Assembly (NCBI GenBank): GCA_905193765.1
Contig: CAJJPZ010000072.1
Coordinates: 1-10,783 of the forward strand
Direction: 5' to 3'
Length of the DNA stretch: 10,783 nt
Source: an uncultured Eubacterium sp.
GTDB lineage: Bacteria; Bacillota; Clostridia; Peptostreptococcales; Anaerovoracaceae
The position numbers and the translations under genes are program-made. A model generated the notes under the pieces. It was not told the DNA's origin and searched no databases. It saw nothing but the letters and a program-made list of their open reading frames with translations. How positions within the stretch are numbered: the stretch's first letter is position 1; each line of letters starts with the position of its first letter. Below are positions 5,379 through 10,783 of the stretch, piece by piece.

Positions 5379-7082
5379 TTATCCGGGTAAATTTTTTCCG
5401 TTTTTTTCGCATTTCTTATAAATGAAATAGAATACCACCATCAGTATGAAGCATACCGCGGTCAGCAGATACAATCCTGTCTGGATGGATCCCAGTATCT
5501 TGTCGACGCTGATATTTTCCACTATGCCGTCGAAATAGTCGCCGGATTCCCAGGCGTCGTCTGTGTCCCAGCCTTCGTACCACGGTTCGAAGAACAGTGC
5601 AGCGATGTTCATTACAGTCATTATGAAGAACAGGAACGCCATGCGCTTAGTGTCTCCTTCTGCCAGACCTGTTTTCTTATTGACAGGGAATCTCTCCGGA
5701 TCCTTCGCTGTGAGTCCGCCGTATCTCTTTCTCCAGATGAAGTAGAGGATCGGTCCGGTTATTATACCCAGCATGCCTCCGAGATAGTAGTCGGATCCGT
5801 TAACATATGTAGCGAATATAGCAACACAAATTGGTATTATACAGATCAGACAGAGGAATCCGTATCCGCCCGGGATCCTGAACTTGTATTCCTCTTCCGG
5901 TATCCTCTTTCTGAGGACCATCGCTGAGATGTACACCAGTATATATGACGCCATCAGCAGTGCGCAGTCCAGTATGACGATGAACCCGAACGGGAACATG
6001 CAGAATATCAGATTAAAAATACCTACAGAAAGTACTGCTACATATGGCACTCCGAACTTTTTGTCGCACTTTACCATAACAGGTGGTGCAAGGTTGTCAT
6101 CTGCCAGGGAGAAGAACCCTCTGGAACCTGATGCGATGTACGTGTTGTATATCGAACACTGAGCCAGTATCGCAACGATCACGAATATGATACCGAACGC
6201 CGGTCCCCAGAAGTGCGATACCACATCCGAATATCCTACGCTGCCTGCCTCTGTTCCCCAGTTTTCCCAGTTACCGATGGAACCCAGTCCTGCCACTGTC
6301 GGGAAGATGTATACCGCCATTATCAGCGGCACTGTGATTATCGTACCTTTAGGTATGACTTGTGGATTTTCAACTTCTCCGGCTATCGTGGACATGGATT
6401 CATAACCGGAATACATCCACATGCCTATCGATATACCTCCTGCGATGTAGAAGAACCAGTCGCTGATACCTTCAGCCGGTTCAGGCGTTATCCTGAAGGA
6501 TATGGTGGACGCCGTCTCCGCATCTCCGCCCCAGTTCAGGAAGCCGCATACAGCAACTACTGCGAAGGCCACCATTACCAGTATGGAAAGTACGGTGCTT
6601 GCGATGCCCACGTCTTTGACTCCGCGGATATTGATTATCGTGAATATTGCTATCATCGCGAATTTTAGTCCGAATTCCATCGGGCGGCTCATGTCCCATA
6701 CGGTAGCGGCGTACCCGCCCGCGAGGATGACATATGTGGTGTTGTCGATATATATGGATATCGTACGCCACCAGCCTGCCTGGAATCCCCAGAACTCACC
6801 CAGAGCCTCCTGCACCCATTTGTAGTATCCGCCTTCCTGCGGCCTGACAGAGCCCAGCTCCGACGCCACCAGTCCGAACGGAAGTCCCCATACGAATGGA
6901 AGTACACATAACATTATGATCGTAAGTCCCGGACCGCATTCAGGAATCATTTCCTCGATGCCGTAGCATCCGGCAGCGACCAGACAAAAGATCATGAATA
7001 CAACCGTCGAAACCCTGATGTCATGTTTTTTCAAACCATGTTCGCCGACTTCGACAGCTTGAGTCCTCATCTGTTCCCTCAT
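5379..7082 (-). CDS. APC-superfamily transporter, polyamine/amino acid type
   Basis: A 567-residue membrane carrier. The stretch SVRPQEGGYYKWVQEALGEF (residues 78-97), then WGFQAGWW (98-105), resembles polyamine:proton symporters of the APC superfamily (PHS-like). YESMSTIAGEVENP (227-240) is the conserved segment 6 to loop region. The protein is longer than the usual 430-500 residues because the C-terminal 100 residues add two more hydrophobic segments, separated by an acidic extracellular loop (about WYEGWDTDDAWESGDYFDGI); 14 segments in total are likely. The ATG at 7082 has GGAGG eight bases upstream; an ATG six bases earlier meets a stop at once. It is a single-gene unit with a clear promoter and terminator. 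Polyamine uptake is the best guess; an amino acid substrate or antiport remains possible. Confidence 0.88.
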   Translation of the reverse strand: MREQMRTQAVEVGEHGLKKHDIRVSTVVFMIFCLVAAGCYGIEEMIPECGPGLTIIMLCVLPFVWGLPFGLVASELGSVRPQEGGYYKWVQEALGEFWGFQAGWWRTISIYIDNTTYVILAGGYAATVWDMSRPMEFGLKFAMIAIFTIINIRGVKDVGIASTVLSILVMVAFAVVAVCGFLNWGGDAETASTISFRITPEPAEGISDWFFYIAGGISIGMWMYSGYESMSTIAGEVENPQVIPKGTIITVPLIMAVYIFPTVAGLGSIGNWENWGTEAGSVGYSDVVSHFWGPAFGIIFVIVAILAQCSIYNTYIASGSRGFFSLADDNLAPPVMVKCDKKFGVPYVAVLSVGIFNLIFCMFPFGFIVILDCALLMASYILVYISAMVLRKRIPEEEYKFRIPGGYGFLCLICIIPICVAIFATYVNGSDYYLGGMLGIITGPILYFIWRKRYGGLTAKDPERFPVNKKTGLAEGDTKRMAFLFFIMTVMNIAALFFEPWYEGWDTDDAWESGDYFDGIVENISVDKILGSIQTGLYLLTAVCFILMVVFYFIYKKCEKNGKNLPG

Positions 7083-7130
7083 GTCATTTCCCTCCTCTGA
7101 ATAATAGTAAAGCGATAACTCCTATTACCT

Positions 7131-7158
7131 ATAATACACCTCTTTTCGCAACTGTCAA
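7131..7158 (-). promoter_or_regulatory. promoter of the polyamine/amino acid carrier
   Basis: TTGACA (7153-7158, perfect -35), a 16-base spacer and TATTAT (7131-7136, 5 of 6). Transcription would begin near 7124, giving a short leader of about 40 bases up to the ATG at 7082. Confidence 0.8.
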
Positions 7159-7173
7159 TATTTTGTGATAATT
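7159..7173 (-). promoter_or_regulatory. CodY-box-like sequence abutting the -35
   Basis: Minus-strand AATTATCACAAAATA matches the CodY consensus AATTTTCWGAAAATT at 12 of 15 positions and ends exactly where the -35 TTGACA begins. It has the same placement as the candidate box at the other permease promoter. Binding by CodY is an inference. Confidence 0.38.
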
Positions 7174-7179
7174 CTTAAA

Positions 7180-7299
7180 CTTGAAAGCAAGATAGTACGA
7201 TAATCCGACTCAAAATAGTCGCTGGAACAAAAGTGGCTTCGCCATGTATTATCATATGAAACTTTTGTTGATATTCCGAAAATATCGAAAACGATATTT
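7180..7299. repeat. cluster of four inverted repeats upstream of the carrier promoter
   Basis: Between the tyrS terminator and the carrier promoter lie four consecutive perfect inverted repeats: CTTG/CAAG (7180-7191), CGACT/AGTCG (7206-7221), AACAAAAGT/ACTTTTGTT (arms 7226-7234 and 7261-7269, enclosing a small TGGC-GAA-GCCA hairpin) and AAATATCG/CGATATTT (7280-7299, four-base loop). They could be operators for the carrier promoter or stems of a small RNA. No promoter for a separate RNA is evident. The rest of the gap 7083-7450 holds the terminator and a short stem-loop near 7383-7407. Confidence 0.35.
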
Positions 7300-7312
7300 C
7301 CTACATAATAAG

Positions 7313-7350
7313 AAAAAAAGTGTGCCTCACAGGATCTGCTGCACACTTTT
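7313..7350 (-). terminator. intrinsic terminator of the sua5-rpiB-upp-tyrS run
   Basis: AAAAGTGTGC (7316-7325) pairs perfectly with GCACACTTTT (7341-7350) around a 15-base loop. On the minus strand the stem ends in seven T residues followed by CTTATT. It is about 100 bp past the tyrS stop. Confidence 0.9.
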
Positions 7351-7450
7351 ATCATACATCATATTTTCCATGTCGCCGAGGCTGCCTGTCCCTGAAATAA
7401 TCAGGCACACCGGCCCTTATCTGCCGCCACTGCGACATATGTGTTCATAT

Positions 7451-8788
7451 CTATTTCAGAACGACAACGACTTTCTTTTTCTTGCCCTTTTCTACCAGCA
7501 GTCTGCCGTCAGCAAACAAGTCAGGCGTTATCATCTGTTTCTTGTCCGTCACTTTCTCGCCATCCAGTTTCAGTCCGCCCTGTTCGATGGTCATGAAACC
7601 TTCTCTGTTGCTCGGCACCAGTCCCAGTTCCTTGATGAAGCTCACCACACCGAGACCTTCGCCTTCCAGTTTAGCCTTGTCGAATTCGACAGTCGGCATG
7701 TTTGACAGATCTCCGCCGCCGCTGAACGCGTTCCTTGCAGCATCCTGAGCTTTCTGAGCCTCCGCTTCCCCGTGCACCAGCTTCGTTACTTCGAATGCCA
7801 GGATCTCCTTGGCCTTGTTGATCTCACTGCCTTCCAGCGATGCCAGACGTCTGACTTCACTCATCGGAAGGAAAGTCAGCATCCTGAGACATTTCTCCAC
7901 ATCTGCATCGGCAACGTTCCTCCAGTACTGGTAGAACTCATACGGCGTCGTCTTCTCAGCATCCAGCCAGAGCGCGCCCTTCTGGGTCTTGCCCATCTTC
8001 TTGCCGTCGCTTGTAGTCAGCAGGGAGAATGTCATTCCGTAAACTTCCTTGCCTGTCTTCTTTCTTGTGAGATCCACGCCGCCGATTATATTCGACCACT
8101 GGTCGTTGCCGCCGAACTCGATCTTAACATCGAAGTCTCTGGCCATTACCATGAAGTCGTAGCTCTGCATCAGCATGTAGTTCAGCTCGAACATAGTCAG
8201 GCCGCCCTCGCGTTCCATCCTCTGCCTGAAACATTCGGCACGGAGCATAGTGTTCACATTGAACACAGATCCGATCTCCCTGAGGAAGTCGATGTAGTTC
8301 AGAGGTCTGAGCCATCTGGCGTTGTTCACTGCCACAGCCTTGCCCGGAGCAGGCTTCTTGTTCTCGTGACCCGGTGTGAAAACACCCTCGTTGCCAATGT
8401 ACTCCCACTCGTCGTCGAAGTCTATGAACTTGTCGAAGAGGTGCTTGAACTGTCTGCAGTTATTTTCTATGGTCTCCACGGTCATCACCTGACGCATGTC
8501 TGTCCTGCCTGACGGATCGCCTACCATGCCTGTTCCGCCTCCGATGAGTACCACCGGAGTATGTCCGTATTTCTGCATGTACATCATGATGATGACCTGC
8601 ATGAAATGTCCCACATGGAGACAGTCAGCTGTAGGGTCGAATCCTATATAAAATTTAACCTTTTCACTGCCCAGCAGTTCGCGGACTTTCTCCTCGTCTG
8701 TGGACTGTTCTATAAAGCCTCTTTCCTTGAGCACATCGTACACATTGGTGTGTTCGCTGACGCTGTCAGGTATAAAGTCATATTTCAT
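7451..8788 (-). CDS. tyrS: tyrosyl-tRNA synthetase
   Basis: Class I synthetase that activates tyrosine with ATP and charges tRNA-Tyr in the cytoplasm. FYIGFDPTADCLHVGH (residues 46-61) holds the HIGH motif as HVGH. The tyrosine-site segment FGGNDQW is at 225-231. The KMSKS loop is DGKKMGKT (261-268). The C-terminal 60-70 residues look like the S4-type RNA-binding domain. Length is 445 residues, somewhat over the usual 400-430; a glycine/lysine-rich stretch of roughly 20 extra residues (about 128-150) sits before the NNARWL segment. The ATG at 8788 follows GGAGG (GGAGGAAAAACAGAAATG) and lies only 18 bp after the upp stop, so the two are co-transcribed. There is no room for a T-box leader. Confidence 0.97.
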   Translation of the reverse strand: MKYDFIPDSVSEHTNVYDVLKERGFIEQSTDEEKVRELLGSEKVKFYIGFDPTADCLHVGHFMQVIIMMYMQKYGHTPVVLIGGGTGMVGDPSGRTDMRQVMTVETIENNCRQFKHLFDKFIDFDDEWEYIGNEGVFTPGHENKKPAPGKAVAVNNARWLRPLNYIDFLREIGSVFNVNTMLRAECFRQRMEREGGLTMFELNYMLMQSYDFMVMARDFDVKIEFGGNDQWSNIIGGVDLTRKKTGKEVYGMTFSLLTTSDGKKMGKTQKGALWLDAEKTTPYEFYQYWRNVADADVEKCLRMLTFLPMSEVRRLASLEGSEINKAKEILAFEVTKLVHGEAEAQKAQDAARNAFSGGGDLSNMPTVEFDKAKLEGEGLGVVSFIKELGLVPSNREGFMTIEQGGLKLDGEKVTDKKQMITPDLFADGRLLVEKGKKKKVVVVLK

Positions 8789-8806
8789 TTCTGTTTTTCC
8801 TCCAAA

Positions 8807-9436
8807 TCATTTCGTGCCGTAAAGTCTGTCTCCTGCATCGCCCAGGCCCGGAACTATATATGCATGCTCGTTGAGTTTCTCATCCTTTGATGCAACGAAG
8901 ATGTCAACATCCGGGTGAGCCTTCTGAAGCACTTCGATACCCTCCGGTGCTGCGATCAGGCACATGAAGATTATCTTCCTGCCGCCTCTTGCCTTGATGA
9001 AATCGATGGCTGCCGATGCGCTGCCGCCTGTTGCCAGCATCGGATCTACAACGAAGATCTCTCTTTTCTCTATATCGTTAGGCAGTTTGCAGTAGTATTC
9101 GACAGGTTCATGAGTTTCAGGATCTCTGTAAAGGCCCACATGTCCGACCTTTGCATTAGGTACCAGGGCCAACATGCCGTCCACCATTCCCAGACCTGCT
9201 CGCAGGATAGGAACTATGGCGATGTCCTCGCCGTCCAGCATGTTCACTTTCGTGCTGCAGATCGGTGTCTCGATCTCGACTTCCTTCAGCGGAAGCTTCC
9301 TTGTGGCTTCATATCCCATAAGCATGGATATCTCCCTTACCAGCTCTCTGAAATCCTTGACACTGGTGTCCTTCTTTCTTATCATTGCTGTCTTGTGCTG
9401 AATTAACGGATGATCGAATACATATACGTTGCTCAT
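8807..9436 (-). CDS. upp: uracil phosphoribosyltransferase
   Basis: Salvage enzyme that makes UMP from uracil and PRPP in the cytoplasm. The 209-residue length is exactly typical. The PRPP-binding loop is FVVDPMLATGGSASAA (residues 128-143), and the uracil-binding C-terminal segment YIVPGLGDAGDRLYGTK closes the protein. PILRAGLGM (76-84) is the conserved N-terminal loop. The ATG at 9436 has only a modest Shine-Dalgarno (AGGCAGGT). It sits between rpiB (104-bp gap) and tyrS (18-bp gap). Linkage of upp to rpiB and sua5 is a known Firmicutes arrangement, as in the B. subtilis ywl-glyA-upp region. Confidence 0.98.
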   Translation of the reverse strand: MSNVYVFDHPLIQHKTAMIRKKDTSVKDFRELVREISMLMGYEATRKLPLKEVEIETPICSTKVNMLDGEDIAIVPILRAGLGMVDGMLALVPNAKVGHVGLYRDPETHEPVEYYCKLPNDIEKREIFVVDPMLATGGSASAAIDFIKARGGRKIIFMCLIAAPEGIEVLQKAHPDVDIFVASKDEKLNEHAYIVPGLGDAGDRLYGTK

Positions 9437-9540
9437 TTGCTACCTGCCTTTCTTTTGTATCTTTAATATCTCATCCGGCCGTGCCTGTGCTCTGCGGTCC
9501 GGATTCCAGGATCTGTGTACTTTACCTGCGGTCACATGCC

Positions 9541-9972
9541 CTACATCTCATCGAGCATATCGACCCTTCTCTGATGTCTGCCGCCTTCGAATTCTGTGTC
9601 CAGCCACACCTGTGTTATCTTTAACGCTGTTTCCGGATCCGTGATCCTGCCGCCCATGGCCAGCATGTTGGCGTCATTGTGTCTGCGGGTCATCTCCGCC
9701 ATGTGCTCATCTGTACAAAGAGCACATCTTATACCCTTCACTTTGTTGGCCGCGATGGATATGCCTATGCCTGTGCCGCAGCATACTATGCCTCTGTCGG
9801 CTTTGCCGCTGGCTACTGCCTCGGCGCACGCTTTGCCGTATACCGGATAATCCACCGATTCCGTGGAGTTCGTACCCAGATCCACCACCTTGATGTCTCT
9901 GCTTCTCAGATATTCCTTCACCTTCTCCTTGAGTTCAAAACCGCCATGGTCGCTGGCTATTGCTATGATCAT
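9541..9972 (-). CDS. rpiB: ribose-5-phosphate isomerase B
   Basis: Interconverts ribose 5-phosphate and ribulose 5-phosphate in the non-oxidative pentose phosphate pathway; related LacAB-type isomerases act on other sugar phosphates. Residues 1-11 read MIIAIASDHGG, with the conserved Asp-His. GIVCCGTGIGISIAANK (61-77) holds the catalytic cysteine (C65) and the anion-hole GTGIG. RRHNDANMLAMGGR (96-109) holds the conserved histidine. The 143-residue length is normal. A longer in-frame start at 10005 would add 11 residues (MGRDCHRREFD) unlike the family; the ATG at 9972 has AGGAGGG eight to nine bases upstream and begins exactly at the conserved N-terminus. It follows sua5 by 141 bp. Confidence 0.96.
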   Translation of the reverse strand: MIIAIASDHGGFELKEKVKEYLRSRDIKVVDLGTNSTESVDYPVYGKACAEAVASGKADRGIVCCGTGIGISIAANKVKGIRCALCTDEHMAEMTRRHNDANMLAMGGRITDPETALKITQVWLDTEFEGGRHQRRVDMLDEM

Positions 9973-10113
9973 ATCGAATTCCCTCCTGTGACAGTCCCTT
10001 CCCATGCAAAGTCAGGGCTGTGCATCATAATTTGTTTCTGTGCGCCGCCGCGCTGAAACTATGTATGTGACGGCGATCTCCGCCGCATGCCTGTGACGCA
10101 TGCCGGGATCCCG

Positions 10114-10783
10114 CTATACTCTTGCTATATTGTATCCTGCCGACTTGAGCATCCTGTTCATAACTGCGAATCCCACGCCGTCGGTGTCGCTCAGGGCTCC
10201 CGCCAGGATCAGATCCACATGCTCATTGTCCAGATCCCTTAATTTTGCAAAGAAATCATGGGCCGCTTCTATGAATGCTTTTTCTTCAAAAAGTATCACA
10301 CCCACCTTCAGTCCCAGTCGTTCGTTGAGACCTTTGAGTCTTTCTATCTCGGCCTTTACCTTGTCCCGCTGTCCCTCGATGACTGTCATCTGTGCTTCCG
10401 GTGCGTAGTGTTTGTACTTCATGCCCGGCGACTTCGGTTTGAAATCGTCCTCTGCTGCTTCCGGATGTTCCGGATCGATGTCTATGTGATCCGGCCTGTC
10501 CGTCAGAGAGGCATCGTATTCCACTTTTTTCCCCAGGGCTGCTTCTACGGCTTCTGCCGTTATTATCCCGGGTCTCAGTATCACCGGCGTCTCTCCTGTC
10601 ATATCAAGCACTGTGGATTCTATTCCCACGCGGCAGTCCTCACCGTCGATGACTGCGTCGATCCTGCCGTCCATGTCCGCTATGACGTCTCTCGCTCTTG
10701 TCGGGCTCGGTCTGCCTGAAATGTTGGCGCTCGGGGCTGCTATCGGTGTGTCCGCCATGTTTATCAGATCCAGCGCTGTCCGG
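10114..10783 (-). CDS. ywlC: threonylcarbamoyl-AMP synthase (Sua5/YwlC), partial, N-terminus beyond right edge
   Basis: Makes threonylcarbamoyl-AMP from threonine, bicarbonate and ATP for the t6A37 modification of ANN-decoding tRNAs. About 223 residues are visible. The open frame continues through the right edge (RTALDLINMADTPIAAPSAN), so the methionine in it is not the start. ANISGRPSPT is the conserved SxNxSGxxSPT region of the YrdC-type domain. IESTVLDM and LRPGII follow. KSPGMKYKHYAP is the linker that locks the active site in long Sua5 proteins, and the remaining ~110 residues form the C-terminal Sua5 domain, so this is the Sua5 rather than the short TsaC/YrdC form. It is the upstream gene of the rpiB-upp-tyrS run. 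No tsaB/D/E partner lies in the window. Confidence 0.96.
   Translation of the reverse strand, partial: RTALDLINMADTPIAAPSANISGRPSPTRARDVIADMDGRIDAVIDGEDCRVGIESTVLDMTGETPVILRPGIITAEAVEAALGKKVEYDASLTDRPDHIDIDPEHPEAAEDDFKPKSPGMKYKHYAPEAQMTVIEGQRDKVKAEIERLKGLNERLGLKVGVILFEEKAFIEAAHDFFAKLRDLDNEHVDLILAGALSDTDGVGFAVMNRMLKSAGYNIARV

Noticed and set aside
7772..8512. Long plus-strand frame of 246 codons
   Set aside because: It is antisense to tyrS, which is unmistakable on the minus strand; the frame is a by-product of its codon pattern.
9973..10005. Longer RpiB start at 10005
   Set aside because: The extra 11 residues are unlike the family, and the AGGAGGG Shine-Dalgarno is positioned for the ATG at 9972.

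Overview
The window reads as chromosomal DNA of an anaerobic Firmicute, most likely class Clostridia. Shine-Dalgarno sites are strong (AAGGAGG type), promoters are TTGACA/TATTAT-like, terminators are intrinsic hairpin plus T-tract, and the sua5-rpiB-upp order is familiar from Firmicutes. Codon use is of moderate GC with many ATA, AGA/AGG and CTG codons; assignment below class level is a guess. Every convincing gene lies on the minus strand, so transcription runs from the right edge to the left.

Right block (10783 to 7313): a housekeeping run of sua5 (N-terminus outside the window), rpiB, upp and tyrS. It covers tRNA t6A modification, pentose phosphate metabolism, uracil salvage and tyrosyl-tRNA charging. 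It ends in an intrinsic terminator at 7313-7350.

Middle block (7312 to 3424): two single-gene units for APC-superfamily transporters. One is a 567-residue polyamine/amino-acid-type carrier with a clear promoter; the other is a 500-residue AAT-type amino acid permease with its own promoter and a leader that can fold into a closed stem-loop domain. Both promoters carry a CodY-box-like sequence directly against the -35, and both units end in strong terminators, so the two carriers are probably independently regulated nutrient-uptake genes.

Between 3423 and 2733 there is no convincing gene. This gap holds the most unusual structure seen: four imperfect elements, each exactly 37 bp, beginning RGTAG and ending CTACY. 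They are spaced 104, 94 and 104 bp apart and arranged symmetrically (two forward, two inverted) about position 3064. A separate pair of 25-bp direct repeats sits 66 bp apart beside them.

Left block (2732 to 1): a tightly coupled operon of three small divergent ABC-2-type permeases followed by an ABC ATPase cut by the left edge. The permease genes overlap by 14 and 11 bp. The three permeases share one cytoplasmic-loop motif, which suggests old paralogs. The layout resembles antimicrobial-peptide export or self-immunity transporters (LanFEG-like), but with three permeases instead of the usual two. A stable hairpin lies between a good Shine-Dalgarno and the likely start codon of the first permease.
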